Source: Neisseria bergeri
Lineage (GTDB): Bacteria; Pseudomonadota; Gammaproteobacteria; Burkholderiales; Neisseriaceae
NCBI GenBank assembly: GCA_003044455.1
Contig: POWY01000007.1
Coordinates: 1 to 64,000, forward strand
Direction of reading: 5' to 3'
DNA length: 64,000 nucleotides
Shown here: positions 25,056 to 34,466 of the stretch, piece by piece
How the letters are laid out: each line of letters opens with the position of its first letter
Numbering within the stretch: position 1 is the first letter of the stretch
Translations under genes and position numbers: made by a program
The notes under the pieces: generated by a model
What the model saw: only the letters and a program-made list of their open reading frames with translations
Told to the model about the DNA's origin: nothing
The model's database searches: none

Positions 25056-25250
25056 GGCTTTTTTCGGTCAGTTGCCGGTTAATCAGTCCCGGCAGTTCGG
25101 ACAGGGTGTCGCCTTGCGCCAACCGGTTGCGGTAGCGGCATAAGGTGCTGTAATCGGGGATGCTTGGTTTGTCAAAACGGCAAAACAGGTTGAAATCGGT
25201 GCGGGTGATGAGTACGGTGTTGCTCCTTATGCTGATTTTGTCCGCCTGCT
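25056..25250 (-). pseudogene. IS1106/IS5-family transposase fragment
   Basis: The minus strand encodes SNTVLITRTDFNLFCRFDKP, SIPDYSTLCRYRNRLAQGDT and LSELPGLINRQLTEKSL, a short internal piece of the IS5-family transposase of IS1106-like neisserial elements. Both ends are missing; the 3' side stops exactly at the CREE. Confidence 0.75.
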
Positions 25251-25276
25251 GCAAGGCGGTTTGTCTAATGAAAGGA

Positions 25277-25311
25277 AAAATGCCGTCTGAACATTGTTCA
25301 GACGGCATTTT
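25277..25311. terminator. Inverted DUS pair
   Basis: AAATGCCGTCTGAA, five bases, TTCAGACGGCATTTT. The following 25312-25444 holds no gene I can see and lies past the pyrH stop. Confidence 0.75.
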
Positions 25312-25444
25312 CAAATGGAAGGCAATATAGTCGGCATATGAAAAATTGATGTATAAGCAGGATGGGTCTAGGCTTATTAATCTCTATATAGTAAATGGTT
25401 GTCTGAAGCCCATATGCGACTATATCTGCCGGCCTTATGGGCAA

Positions 25445-26164
25445 TCAGCAGTGAACCAGCGTGCCTTCGTTTTCACCGGTTACTACACGTTTGAGCGAGC
25501 CTTCTTTAGCAATGCCGAAGACGACAATATTGAGCTTGCGTTCGCGGCAGAGCGCAAAGGCAGTCGCGTCCATGACTTTGAGGTTTTTGTTCAAGGCTTC
25601 GTCAAAAGTAATGGTTTCGTAGCGCGTGGCGGCCGGGTCTTTTTTCGGGTCTGCGGTGTACACGCCGTCGACGTTGGTGGCTTTGAGCATCACGTCGCAG
25701 TTCATTTCCGCACCGCGCAATGCGGCGGCAGTGTCGGTTGTGAAGAACGGATTACCGGTACCGGCGGCGAAAATCACGACTTTGCCTTCTTCCAAATATT
25801 GGATGGCTTTAGGGCGGGCGTAGGTTTCAGCGATTTGCTGCATAGACAGTGCGGATTGTACGCGCGCTTTGATGCCCAAGGTTTCAAATGCGTCTTTGAG
25901 TGCCAAGGCGTTCATCACGGTTGCCATCATGCCCATGTAGTCGGCGGTGGCACGGTCCATGCTGCCTGCTTGGGCGGATACGCCCCGGAAAATATTGCCG
26001 CCGCCCACGACGATGCCGACCTGTACGCCCATTTTAACGACTTCGGCAATTTCGCCGACAGTTTGAACGATGGTGTCGTGATTGATGCCGAACGAATCGG
26101 AACCCATCAGGGATTCGCCGGAGAGTTTCAGTAATACGCGTTTGTATTTGATTTGCTGTGTCAT
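25445..26164 (-). CDS. pyrH: UMP kinase
   Basis: 239 residues, amino-acid kinase family. It phosphorylates UMP to UDP as a homohexamer. Signatures: [66 protein letters not shown] and the C-terminal [14 protein letters not shown] 26164 gives the family start [10 protein letters not shown]. It follows rpsB-tsf on the same strand as in most bacteria, but here a terminator and a CREE separate it from tsf. Confidence 0.97.
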   Translation of the reverse strand: MTQQIKYKRVLLKLSGESLMGSDSFGINHDTIVQTVGEIAEVVKMGVQVGIVVGGGNIFRGVSAQAGSMDRATADYMGMMATVMNALALKDAFETLGIKARVQSALSMQQIAETYARPKAIQYLEEGKVVIFAAGTGNPFFTTDTAAALRGAEMNCDVMLKATNVDGVYTADPKKDPAATRYETITFDEALNKNLKVMDATAFALCRERKLNIVVFGIAKEGSLKRVVTGENEGTLVHC

Positions 26165-26258
26165 GGGATACCTTGCTTTCTTGAATGTCGTCGGTCGGAG
26201 TTTGGGCCATCTGAATTTCAAACGGTCGGAATATTAATGATAGGGTGTGTCGTTCTGT

Positions 26259-26365
26259 TATAGTGGATTAAATTTAAATCAGGACAAGGCGACGAAGCCG
26301 CAGACAGTACAAATAGTACGGCAAGGCGAGGCAACGCTGTACTGGTTTAAATTTAATCCACTATA
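26259..26365. repeat. Correia element (CREE), 107 bp
   Basis: Short form with perfect TATAGTGGATTAAATTTAAA ends, between tsf and pyrH, 95 bp upstream of the pyrH start. It could influence pyrH expression. Confidence 0.95.
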
Positions 26366-26436
26366 TTGTTTTGTTTTCAGACGGCCTTTATATTCGGTCG
26401 TCTTAAAATAGGTACCGTAAACGGTTTTCTCAAAAA

Positions 26437-26476
26437 AAAGCACCCTGATTCGTTTGGAATCCAGGTGCTTTCTTTT
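26437..26476 (-). terminator. Rho-independent terminator of rpsB-tsf
   Basis: On the minus strand AAAGCACCTGGATTC, loop, GAATCAGGGTGCTT is followed by a run of eight T. It lies 12 bp past the tsf stop. Confidence 0.85.
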
Positions 26477-26487
26477 TCATAAGTGCC

Positions 26488-27342
26488 TTACACTTTGGCG
26501 GCTGCGGCTACTTCGGCTGCGTAGTCGACAACGGCTTTCTCGATACCGTCGCCTACTTTGTAGCGTACGAAGCTGATCACTTCCGTGCCGTTTTCTTTAG
26601 CGAATTGGGCAACAGTTTGATCGGGGTTCATCACGAACGCTTGGCCGTTCAGAGTGATTTCAGCCAAGAATTTGCGGATGCGGCCTTCAACCATTTTCGC
26701 GGCGATGTCGGCAGGCTTGCCGGAAGCGATGGCTTGTTCGGTGTAGATGTGGCGTTCTTTTTCAACGGTTTCGGCATCTACTTCGGCTTCGCTTACGCAT
26801 TGCGGTTTGGCGGCAACGATGTGCATACCGATTTTGCGTGCTACGTCTTCAGAGCCTTTGTACTCAACCAATACGCCTTCGGTAGCCAAAGCACCGTGGA
26901 TGTAGGCAACCAGTTGGTTGGCAGTGTCGATCACTTGGAAGCGGCGGACAGACATGTTCTCGCCCAATTTGGCGATGATGGCTTTGCGTTCTGCTTCAAC
27001 CAGTTCGCTCAATTCTTCAACAGAAGCCGGTTTTTTCTCGGCAGCGGTTTTCGCAACGAAGTTGGCAAATTCTACGAAGCCCGCGTCTTTGGCAACGAAG
27101 TCGGTTTCGCAGTTTACTTCAACCAATGCGCCGACATTGCCGTTAATCGCGTAAGCCAATACGCCCTCGGCAGCAGTACGGCCGGCCAGTTTACCGGCTT
27201 TCGCACCGGATTTAATACGCAGGATTTCTTCGGCTTTGTCGAAGTTGCCTTCAGCTTCAACCAAGGCTTTTTTGCATTCCATCATGCCCAGGCCGGTAGC
27301 GGCGCGCAGGTCGGCAACCATTTTTGCAGTAATTTCTGCCAT
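26488..27342 (-). CDS. tsf: Elongation factor Ts
   Basis: 284 residues, nucleotide-exchange factor for EF-Tu. The UBA-like N-terminus ([34 protein letters not shown]) and the conserved core ([16 protein letters not shown]) are intact. The Shine-Dalgarno AGGAG precedes ATG 27342. It is the second gene of the rpsB-tsf operon and ends at a strong terminator. Confidence 0.98.
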   Translation of the reverse strand: MAEITAKMVADLRAATGLGMMECKKALVEAEGNFDKAEEILRIKSGAKAGKLAGRTAAEGVLAYAINGNVGALVEVNCETDFVAKDAGFVEFANFVAKTAAEKKPASVEELSELVEAERKAIIAKLGENMSVRRFQVIDTANQLVAYIHGALATEGVLVEYKGSEDVARKIGMHIVAAKPQCVSEAEVDAETVEKERHIYTEQAIASGKPADIAAKMVEGRIRKFLAEITLNGQAFVMNPDQTVAQFAKENGTEVISFVRYKVGDGIEKAVVDYAAEVAAAAKV

Positions 27343-27470
27343 TTTGAATCTCCTAGATTTTGGGGAAATACGGAAAGGATTTTCCGTATTCGGGAATCGT
27401 GTGCCGCGAACGGACGTTCAGACGGCATATTTGAGAAAAGGGGCATAACGCCCCTCTTCGGTTTGCCGGA

Positions 27471-28199
27471 TTACTCGGCAGCAGCTTCTTGGGCAGCGGC
27501 TACGGTTTCTTGCAGCGCTTGGTTTTTGCCTTCCAAAACTGCGTCGGCGATGCCTCGGCAGTACAGGCGGATGGCTTTGGCGGAGTCATCGTTACCAGGG
27601 ATAACGTATTTCACGCCGTCAGGGCTGTTGTTGGTATCGACTACGGCGATAACGGGGATGCCCAGTTTTTCAGCCTCAACCAGAGTACCTTTTTGGTAGC
27701 CGGTATCGATAACGAAAATCGCGTCAGGCAGGCCTTTCATGTTTTTGATACCGCCCAAAGAACGTTCCAGTTTTTCAACGTCGCGTTGCATTTCCAGAAT
27801 TTCTTTTTTGTTGAAACCGCCTTCGGCAGCGTTTTCCAAAGCGGCGGTTTTTTCTTCCAGGCGTTTGATGGATTGCTTAACGGTTTTGTAGTTAGTCAGC
27901 ATGCCGCCCAACCAACGGTGATCGACGAAAGGCATACCGGCGCGGGTAGCTTCTTCGCGGATGATTTCACGCGCTTGACGTTTGGTGCCGACAAACAGCA
28001 CGGTGCCTTTGTTGGCAACCAGACGGCGTACGGCTTCTTGCGCTTCTTGGAACATCGGCAGGGTTTTTTCCAGGTTGACGATGTGGATTTTATTGCGCGC
28101 ACCGAAAATGTATTGTGCCATTTTCGGGTTCCAGAAACGGGTTTGGTGACCGAAGTGAACGCCGGCTTCAATCATCTGACGCATAGTAATTTGAGACAT
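27471..28199 (-). CDS. rpsB: Ribosomal protein S2
   Basis: 242 residues, 30S subunit protein that binds near the head-body junction and recruits S1. Family signatures: [20 protein letters not shown] and [20 protein letters not shown]. It heads the rpsB-tsf operon, with a 128-bp gap to tsf carrying a single DUS. The region 28200-28374 should contain the promoter. In other bacteria S2 represses its own operon at the mRNA level; I see no defined element for that here. Confidence 0.98.
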   Translation of the reverse strand: MSQITMRQMIEAGVHFGHQTRFWNPKMAQYIFGARNKIHIVNLEKTLPMFQEAQEAVRRLVANKGTVLFVGTKRQAREIIREEATRAGMPFVDHRWLGGMLTNYKTVKQSIKRLEEKTAALENAAEGGFNKKEILEMQRDVEKLERSLGGIKNMKGLPDAIFVIDTGYQKGTLVEAEKLGIPVIAVVDTNNSPDGVKYVIPGNDDSAKAIRLYCRGIADAVLEGKNQALQETVAAAQEAAAE

Positions 28200-28374
28200 T
28201 TTATTTCCTTGAAAGGGTTAAGAGCACACATTCAATCGCATAGAACTTGATAGGCCGCGCCTATTGTCAAGCACCCTTCGGCGAAAGTGGGCATAAGTTT
28301 TAAAAAATAAAAGCGTGTTTCCAAAATGGAAAACTGACGGATTATAGCGGATAAGAGGCCGTCTGAAAAGGGAT

Positions 28375-28608
28375 TCAGGGTTTTGTGCCGCTGTCTTTTT
28401 GCTGTTGTGCTCGCTGCTGTTCGGATTCTGCCTGTTCCTGCTGCTTCATCAGGCGGTTGCGGCGGCGGACGGTGATGGAGAAAACCGTGAACACGGTGGG
28501 CAGCACCGCCCAAAAAAACAAATAAATCAAAGCGCGCGCAATACTCGGCTGCGCGGCGGAATACATAACGGCAACAAAAAGATAGCCGATGGCGACGATG
28601 TGCCACAT
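28375..28608 (-). CDS. Small inner-membrane protein, unknown function
   Basis: 77 residues with two hydrophobic helices (HIVAIGYLFVAVMYSA; ALIYLFFWAVLPTVFTVFSI) followed by a basic, then Gln/Glu-rich tail (RRRNRLMKQQEQAESEQQRA). The N-terminus is probably periplasmic or membrane embedded. I do not recognise a family. It is divergent from the cyclo-ligase gene; the 77-bp gap serves both. Confidence 0.65.
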   Translation of the reverse strand: MWHIVAIGYLFVAVMYSAAQPSIARALIYLFFWAVLPTVFTVFSITVRRRNRLMKQQEQAESEQQRAQQQKDSGTKP

Positions 28609-28685
28609 TGTGTGCGTCCTGTTTGAATGTTAACAAAATCGTTATAATCGCAACATTCTACCGCAATCCCGAAAGGTCGTCTGAA

Positions 28686-29267
28686 ATGAGGAACGAGGAA
28701 AAACGCGCCCTGCGCCGCGAATTGCGCGGGCGGCGTTCGCAAATGGGGCGGGACGTGCGTGCGGCGGCAACGGTAAAAATCAACCGCCTGCTCAAACGTT
28801 ATATCAAGCGTGGTCGGAAAATCGGCGTGTATTGGCCGATGGGTAAGGAATTGCGTTTGGACGGCTTTGTCCGTGCGGCGCAAAAACGCGGTGCCAAGCT
28901 CTATCTGCCTTATATCGAACCGCGTTCGCGGCGGATGTGGTTTACGCCGTATCCTGCCGATGGAGTAAAACAGGAACGCAAGCGCGGTAGGGCGAAGCTG
29001 CATGTCCCTCAGTTTGCAGGTCGGAAAAGGCGTGTGCATGATTTGAACCTCTTGCTTGTGCCAGTGGTCGGTATGGACAGGCTGGGTTACCGTTTGGGGC
29101 AGGCGGGCGGCTATTATGATGCGACGCTTTCGGCGATGAAATACCGTTTGCAGGCAAAAACCGTGGGCGTGGGCTTTGCCTGCCAGTTGGTGGACAGACT
29201 GCCGGTCGAGGCACACGACTTGCCGTTGGACGGTTTTGTGTCGGAGACGGGGATATTGTGTTTTTAG
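28686..29267 (+). CDS. 5-formyltetrahydrofolate cyclo-ligase
   Basis: 193 residues, converts 5-formyl-THF to 5,10-methenyl-THF using ATP. Motifs: LRRELRGRRSQM (N-terminal folate/ATP region), GVYWPMGKELRL, and the signature LLLVPVVGMDRLGYRLGQAG-GYYDATLS. ATG 28686 immediately follows a DUS variant (GTCGTCTGAA) that replaces a clear Shine-Dalgarno; an alternative start upstream would add unconserved residues. It is a single gene before a DUS-pair terminator. Confidence 0.92.
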   Translation: MRNEEKRALRRELRGRRSQMGRDVRAAATVKINRLLKRYIKRGRKIGVYWPMGKELRLDGFVRAAQKRGAKLYLPYIEPRSRRMWFTPYPADGVKQERKRGRAKLHVPQFAGRKRRVHDLNLLLVPVVGMDRLGYRLGQAGGYYDATLSAMKYRLQAKTVGVGFACQLVDRLPVEAHDLPLDGFVSETGILCF

Positions 29268-29270
29268 CCG

Positions 29271-29305
29271 TTCAGACGGCATTCCGGGCGGAAATGCCGT
29301 CTGAA
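29271..29305. terminator. Inverted DUS pair
   Basis: GTTCAGACGGCAT, ten bases, ATGCCGTCTGAA, between the cyclo-ligase and acetyltransferase genes. Confidence 0.7.
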
Positions 29306-29327
29306 GGCGGAATATCGGGAGAAAAGG

Positions 29328-29918
29328 ATGTCGGAAAAGATAATACTGCCGGTCTTGTCGTTGGGCGGCGTTCGTCTCGAACCGTTGGATGTGCATCATG
29401 AAACGGGTTTGCGCGAGGCGGTTTGCGATGGGGAGGTTTGGAAGTCGGGGGTAACGTCCGCGCCTCATCCGGATAGGGTGGCAGACTATATCGGGACAGC
29501 ATTGGCAACGCGTTTGGCGTTTGCTGTTGTCGATGAAGAGGCAGGCAGGGTGGTCGGGACAACGGCGTATTATCATTTTGAACCGCAGATTCCGCGTTTG
29601 GATATCGGATTCACATGGTATGCGGCATCGGCACGGCGGACACGGATAAACACCTGTTGCAAAATCATGTTGTTGGATTATGCATTCGATGTTTTGGCTT
29701 GCTGTTGCGTGGGATGGCGCACGGATATTCTGAACCTTGCCTCGCAACGTGCCATCGAACGGTTGGGTGCGGAAAAAGACGGCGTGCTGCGTATGCACAT
29801 GCTCCGCAAAGACGGCAGTGTGCGCGATACGGTTGTATACAGCATGCTGAGGGAAGATTGGTGCAAAAACAGGGAAATCCTGACCGGCAGGTTGGCAGGG
29901 TATGGCGTGCAGGTGTGA
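29328..29918 (+). CDS. GNAT-family N-acetyltransferase (RimJ/RimL type)
   Basis: 196 residues. N-terminal VRLEPLDVHHETGLREAV is typical of RimL-like GNATs, followed by GTTAYYHFEPQIPRLDIGFT, then TRINTCCKIMLLDYAFDVL at the acetyl-CoA binding helix and NLASQRAIERLGAEKDGVLR. It probably acetylates a protein N-terminus or small amine; the substrate is unknown. An unusual Cys cluster (LACCCVGW) follows the CoA-binding helix. Shine-Dalgarno AAAAGG precedes ATG 29328. Confidence 0.85.
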   Translation: MSEKIILPVLSLGGVRLEPLDVHHETGLREAVCDGEVWKSGVTSAPHPDRVADYIGTALATRLAFAVVDEEAGRVVGTTAYYHFEPQIPRLDIGFTWYAASARRTRINTCCKIMLLDYAFDVLACCCVGWRTDILNLASQRAIERLGAEKDGVLRMHMLRKDGSVRDTVVYSMLREDWCKNREILTGRLAGYGVQV

Positions 29919-30302
29919 GGCAGTATTTTCAAATTTAAAAAACTTAACGCAATATGCTGACAATCTTTTAAAAATTAATATATAAACAATTTTGATTTTT
30001 TATCTATTAAAAATTTGATATATATGGATAAATAACTATTTTTATTTTTCATTTCGCAGTTCTCCGGCTTGGCGGGCGACAGAAAATCTTTGCATTTCCC
30101 AGTAAAATCCACTACATTCACGATAACATATTACAAGCCCCTGAAGCGGTGTCGGAAGCCATACCTGCAACGCATTCCAACCCCGAAACGGCGTACTCGG
30201 ACACACACCATTGCCGGTTTCCCCTGCTTTTGCGATTCAGGCGTTTGTAGTACGGCAAATAACCATAAGGGCAGAAGATGCCTGTTTTTTTAGGAGTAAA
30301 CC
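29919..30302 (+). promoter_or_regulatory. Intergenic region upstream of mqo
   Basis: 384 bp without a convincing gene. The first 130 bp are extremely AT-rich (29930-30050) and likely hold the mqo promoter. A TAGGAGTAAACC Shine-Dalgarno precedes the mqo start. The 74-residue frame at 30069 has no coding signs. Confidence 0.4.
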
Positions 30303-31769
30303 ATGGCTGAAGCGACAGACGTTGTCTTGGTGGGCGGCGGCATTATGAGCGCGACTTTGGGCGTTTTGCTCAAAGAACTCGAACCGTCTTGGGAAATCAC
30401 CCTGATTGAACGCTTGGAAGATGTGGCGTTGGAATCTTCAAACGCGTGGAACAACGCCGGCACGGGGCATTCCGCGCTGTGCGAATTGAACTATGCGCCG
30501 CTGGGTGCAAATGGGATTATCGATCCGACGCGTGCCCTCAATATTGCCGAACAGTTCCATGTCAGCCGTCAGTTTTGGGCGACGCTGGTTGCGGAAGGCA
30601 AGTTGGAGGATAATTCTTTCGTCAATGCCGTGCCACATATGTCTTTGGTGATGAATGAAGACCACTGCCGTTACCTGCAAAAACGCTATGATGTGTTTAA
30701 AACGCAGAAACTTTTCGAAAATATGGAATTTTCCACCAATCGGAACAAAATTTCCGATTGGGCTCCGCTGATTATGCGCGGCCGGGACGAAAACCAACCC
30801 GTCGCCGCCAACTACTCCGCCGAAGGTACGGATGTCGATTTCGGACGGCTGACGCGCCAGATGGTGAAATATTTGCAGGGCAAGGGCGTAAAAACCGAGT
30901 TCAACCGCCACGTCGAAGACGTCAAACGCGAATCCGACGGCGCGTGGGTACTCAAAACCGCCGATACCCGCAACCCCGACGGGCAGCTCACCCTCCGCAC
31001 CCGCTTCCTCTTCCTCGGCGCGGGCGGCGGCGCGCTGACCCTGCTGCAAAAATCCGGTATCCCCGAAGGCAAAGGCTACGGCGGCTTCCCCGTGTCCGGC
31101 CTGTTCTTCCGCAACAGCAACCCCGAAACCGCCGAACAACACAACGCCAAAGTGTACGGGCAGGCTTCCGTCGGCGCGCCGCCGATGTCCGTCCCGCACC
31201 TCGACACACGCAACGTGGACGGCAAACGCCACCTTATGTTCGGCCCTTACGCAGGCTTCCGTTCCAACTTCCTCAAGCAAGGCTCGCTTATGGATTTGCC
31301 GCTGTCCATCCATATGGACAACCTCTATCCTATGCTGCGCGCCGGCTGGGCGAATATGCCGCTGACCAAATACCTGCTGGGCGAATTGCGTAAAACCAAA
31401 GAAGAACGCTTCGCCTCCCTGCTGGAATACTACCCCGAGGCAAACCCCGACGACTGGGAACTCATCACCGCAGGGCAACGCGTCCAAATCATTAAAAAAG
31501 ACTCCGAAAAAGGCGGCGTGCTCCAGTTTGGTACGGAGATTGTCGCCCACGCCGACGGCTCGCTTGCCGCACTGTTGGGTGCCTCACCGGGCGCATCGAC
31601 CGCCGTGCCGCTGATGATCCGCCTTATGCACCAATGCTTCCCCGAGCGCGCCCCGTCTTGGGAAGGCCGTCTGAAAGAGCTGGTACCGGGTTACGGCATC
31701 AAGTTGAATGAAAATCCTGAAAGGGCGGATGAAATTATCGCCTATACCGCGAAAGTGTTGGATATTTAA
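30303..31769 (+). CDS. mqo: Malate:quinone oxidoreductase
   Basis: 488 residues, FAD-dependent peripheral membrane enzyme that oxidises malate to oxaloacetate and reduces quinone, replacing malate dehydrogenase in Neisseria's TCA cycle. FAD-binding GGGIMSATLGVLL near the N-terminus, then the Mqo signatures SSNAWNNAGTGHSALCELNY and LLGASPGASTAVPLM. Full family length. It stands alone, with a bidirectional terminator against the convergent adhesin gene. Confidence 0.97.
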   Translation: MAEATDVVLVGGGIMSATLGVLLKELEPSWEITLIERLEDVALESSNAWNNAGTGHSALCELNYAPLGANGIIDPTRALNIAEQFHVSRQFWATLVAEGKLEDNSFVNAVPHMSLVMNEDHCRYLQKRYDVFKTQKLFENMEFSTNRNKISDWAPLIMRGRDENQPVAANYSAEGTDVDFGRLTRQMVKYLQGKGVKTEFNRHVEDVKRESDGAWVLKTADTRNPDGQLTLRTRFLFLGAGGGALTLLQKSGIPEGKGYGGFPVSGLFFRNSNPETAEQHNAKVYGQASVGAPPMSVPHLDTRNVDGKRHLMFGPYAGFRSNFLKQGSLMDLPLSIHMDNLYPMLRAGWANMPLTKYLLGELRKTKEERFASLLEYYPEANPDDWELITAGQRVQIIKKDSEKGGVLQFGTEIVAHADGSLAALLGASPGASTAVPLMIRLMHQCFPERAPSWEGRLKELVPGYGIKLNENPERADEIIAYTAKVLDI

Positions 31770-31908
31770 GCCGAATCTTTCAAGAAAAGCCGTATCCCCA
31801 TATGGTGTTGGTGTCGCCCCTGCCGGTTATGCCCTTCATCCGGCGGGGCAGGTTTTGATACACGGGGCAGGTAATCGTTTTTTCCCTTTTGCGAATAATG
31901 GAACGGTC

Positions 31909-31947
31909 AAAAAAACAGCGTTTTCATTTCTGAAAACGCTGTTTTTT
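31909..31947. terminator. Bidirectional rho-independent terminator
   Basis: AAAAAACAGCGTTTTC, six bases, GAAAACGCTGTTTTTT: a perfect 16-bp stem with T-runs in both directions, between convergent mqo and the adhesin complex protein gene. Confidence 0.92.
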
Positions 31948-31956
31948 GTTGCCTGA

Positions 31957-32331
31957 TTAACGTGGGGAACAGTCTTTGAAGACGATTTGGTTGTCAGGTG
32001 CGGTAATCATAATGGGCTGTTTGCGGTAGGATTTGCCATCCATCACGCCGGTACCCAAAACATAACCGCCTTCTTTGCCGTAGAATGTTTCCACATTGTC
32101 GGATTTGTCCAAATTGACAGGCATTTGCACGCGTTTGCCGTTGATGACGGCGGAAGCGTATGTGGTCAGACCCTGTTTGTTGAAGCCGTAGGTTACTTTG
32201 ACTTTTTTACCTTGCTGGCAGACGTAGCTGACGGTTTTTTTGGCAACGGTGGGGTTGTCCGTACCGGCGGCGGCAGCCATACTGCTGAGCGCGATTGCGG
32301 AAGACAGGATTGCGGTGGTCAGAAGTTTCAT
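31957..32331 (-). CDS. Adhesin complex protein, MliC-like lysozyme inhibitor
   Basis: 124 residues with a 22-residue signal peptide (MKLLTTAILSSAIALSSMAA). The mature part (VSYVCQQGKKVKVTYGFNKQ, GGYVLGTGVMDGKSY, QIVFKDC) has the MliC/PliC fold signature and a Cys pair. It matches the neisserial adhesin complex protein ACP, an outer-membrane exposed vaccine candidate that inhibits human lysozyme. ATG 32331 is preceded by AAAGGAATAAAA; the longer frame is rejected because it puts 62 residues before the signal. Confidence 0.9.
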   Translation of the reverse strand: MKLLTTAILSSAIALSSMAAAAGTDNPTVAKKTVSYVCQQGKKVKVTYGFNKQGLTTYASAVINGKRVQMPVNLDKSDNVETFYGKEGGYVLGTGVMDGKSYRKQPIMITAPDNQIVFKDCSPR

Positions 32332-32568
32332 TTTTATTCCTTTGGATAGATGTGGAGTTTGCCCGTCTCGGGCTGTTTGACATTCTAATGTCGGCGTATC
32401 CTGAAATAAACAGGAAATTGGATAAAGTTTGTAAAAAGGCAGGTTCGGGCGGTCCGGCGGTTTGAGGCAGGGGCGGAAGGCGGGATACGGCAGCCTGTCC
32501 GGTGTTTCAGACGGCATTGTTTGCGTTTTTCGGAAATGAAAAACCTCCAGACATCCGGAGGTTGCGGT

Positions 32569-32868
32569 TTAACCTTGTTTTTTTCTTTCGGCCTTGGTCT
32601 GTTTGGACAACTCGGCATACAGGTCGGGATGGTGTTTTTTCAACAGGGCGGCGATTTCCATATCTTTTTTGTTGACTTTTGCCAAATCGAGGCATTCGAT
32701 ATGGACGAGGCGGAGCAGTTCGCGTACGGGTTTGGGCATTTTGCGGCCGGTTTCGTAGCGCGAGCCTCCGGACTGGGTAACGCCGACCTTGCCCCAGAAG
32801 TCTATCTGGTTCAGCCCGGTCTTTTTGCGGATGGCTTTAACATCTTCTATATTTTCAAATATTTTCAT
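32569..32868 (-). CDS. Helix-turn-helix regulator
   Basis: 99 residues. The HTH occupies residues ~5-60 (VKAIRKKTGLNQIDFWGKVG, VTQSGGSRYETGRKMPKPVR) and the tail is charged (LLKKHHPDLYAELSKQTKAE). Members of this type are XRE-like; the target is unknown. AAGGAAGTTT precedes the ATG. A single DUS lies upstream at 32982. No partner gene is evident. Confidence 0.8.
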   Translation of the reverse strand: MKIFENIEDVKAIRKKTGLNQIDFWGKVGVTQSGGSRYETGRKMPKPVRELLRLVHIECLDLAKVNKKDMEIAALLKKHHPDLYAELSKQTKAERKKQG

Positions 32869-33022
32869 AAAACTTCCTTTAAGTTTATCTGGTTGCGGGG
32901 CAAATCTCGATTTGCTTTGTTTTTGTAATGTGCCAGGTCAAGCCTGTTTTTATATTGTACATTATATCTGCCGTTTCTTTCAGACGGCATTGTTTGTTTT
33001 TATGGGGTGGATACGTCCGGCT

Positions 33023-33802
33023 TCAGGGTTTGCCGGAGGCGGGGCTGACGGTGAGGATTTCGTAGCCGGTTTCGGTAACCAAAACTTCGTGTTCCCATTG
33101 GGCGGAGAGGGAGCGGTCTTTGGTTACGACCGTCCAGCCGTCGTTGAGGATACGCAGGTGGCGTTTGCCTTGGTTGATCATCGGTTCGACGGTGAAAATC
33201 ATACCCGGTTTTAGAACGGGGCCCTGTCCTTTTTTTCCGTAGTGCAACACTTGCGGGGCTTCGTGGAAACCGCGTCCGATGCCGTGTCCGCAAAATTCCT
33301 GTACAACCGAATAACCTGCATTTTCGGCAACCTGTTGGCAGGCGTAACCTACGTCGCCCAGTGTTGCGCCGGGTTTGACGGCTTCTATGCCCGCCATCAT
33401 GGAGGCGTGGGTTACGTCGATCAGCCGTTGGGCGATGGGGGAAACTTTGCCGACGGTAAACATACGGCTGGAGTCTCCGTGGAAACCGTCTTTTTTGATG
33501 GTGAGGTCGATGTTGATAATGTCGCCTTCTTTGAGCGGCTTGTCGTCGGGAATGCCGTGGCAGATGACGTGGTTGACGGAGGTGCAGCAGGATTTGGGGT
33601 AGGGCGGGTTGCCGTAGTGGAGGGGGGCGGGATAGCCGCCTTGGACGTTGACGTGGTAGTCGTAAACGAGTTTGTCGATTTCGTTAGTGGTTACGCCGGG
33701 TTTGACGAATTGTCCGATGTAGTCGAGGGCTTCGGCAACGAGGCGGCCGAGTTCGCGCATTTTTTCGATTTCTTCGGGGGTTTTGATGATGATGCCGTTC
33801 AT
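33023..33802 (-). CDS. map: Methionine aminopeptidase, type I
   Basis: 259 residues, removes the initiator Met from nascent proteins with a divalent dimetal site. Metal ligands and substrate-site motifs are visible: TSVNHVICHGIPDD, GDIINIDLTIKKDGFHGDSS, GHGIGRGFHEAPQVLHYG, FTVEPMINQG and QWEHEVLVTETG. It is in a minus-strand run with the proline-rich membrane protein; a purine-rich Shine-Dalgarno (AAGGAAG) precedes ATG 33802. Confidence 0.97.
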   Translation of the reverse strand: MNGIIIKTPEEIEKMRELGRLVAEALDYIGQFVKPGVTTNEIDKLVYDYHVNVQGGYPAPLHYGNPPYPKSCCTSVNHVICHGIPDDKPLKEGDIINIDLTIKKDGFHGDSSRMFTVGKVSPIAQRLIDVTHASMMAGIEAVKPGATLGDVGYACQQVAENAGYSVVQEFCGHGIGRGFHEAPQVLHYGKKGQGPVLKPGMIFTVEPMINQGKRHLRILNDGWTVVTKDRSLSAQWEHEVLVTETGYEILTVSPASGKP

Positions 33803-33841
33803 AATGCTTCCTTGGATTGCGGGTGTGCCTGCCGTGCCGGG

Positions 33842-34408
33842 TCAGAAGAGGTTGTCGAGAATCTCTTTATGGGGTTTGGCCGGCGTGTTTTTCGGGGTGT
33901 CCGGTTTGGTATGGTTTTCTTTGGGTGTTTCTTTGGGCTGCGCCTGTTTTTCGGGTGTTTCTTTTCGGGGTTCGGGACGAGGGACGTTTGTGGGCAGTAC
34001 GGGGGTTTCTTTGAGTGTGTTTTCGGCTTGTGTTCCGGTGCCGGTTAACGGATCGGCTGCCCGGGACGCATCCGAAGGGCGCGGTTTGGCACGGTTTTTT
34101 TTGGCAGGGGCGGGAAGGGGCGGTTTGCCGCCGCTTTCGTTTTCGCCGTCCGCACTTTCGGGTTCGGACGGAGCCGGTTCGGGACGGGCTGCGCCTTGTC
34201 CGACTGCGCCGTTTGGCAGCCAGAATTCGGTTTCGTGGGGGCTGTCGGTGTGTTGCGGTTCGGTTTGGAGGGTTTTGTCGCCGTTCGGGTTGAATGTGCT
34301 GACGATACCTACTGCCAATGCGCCGATGGCGGTGATACAGATGAGCAATACGGCGCGTATCAGGAGTTTGGGGGTCAGCCTGAAGGGTTTGTTCGGTTTT
34401 TTTGTCAT
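33842..34408 (-). CDS. Proline-rich, single-span membrane protein
   Basis: 188 residues. One transmembrane helix near the N-terminus (LLIRAVLLICITAIGALAVG) is followed by a long low-complexity periplasmic part rich in Pro, Lys, Glu and Thr (RPEPRKETPEKQAQPKETPK). The topology (short cytoplasmic N-terminus, extended tail) is like TonB-linker or SPOR-anchor proteins, but no C-terminal domain is seen. The function is unknown. It lies between map and the BON lipoprotein gene. Confidence 0.65.
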   Translation of the reverse strand: MTKKPNKPFRLTPKLLIRAVLLICITAIGALAVGIVSTFNPNGDKTLQTEPQHTDSPHETEFWLPNGAVGQGAARPEPAPSEPESADGENESGGKPPLPAPAKKNRAKPRPSDASRAADPLTGTGTQAENTLKETPVLPTNVPRPEPRKETPEKQAQPKETPKENHTKPDTPKNTPAKPHKEILDNLF

Positions 34409-34432
34409 TTTGCTTGTGCTTGGTGTCGGACA

Positions 34433-34461
34433 ATGCCGTCTGAAGGCGGTTCAGACGGCAT
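34433..34461. terminator. Inverted DUS pair
   Basis: AATGCCGTCTGAA, five bases, TTCAGACGGCAT, just past the stop of the BON lipoprotein gene. Confidence 0.7.
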
Positions 34462-34466
34462 GGGTA

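Noticed and set aside
30069-30293. A 74-codon ORF upstream of mqo
   Set aside because: No Shine-Dalgarno, basic and Cys-rich composition, and it lies in the mqo leader.
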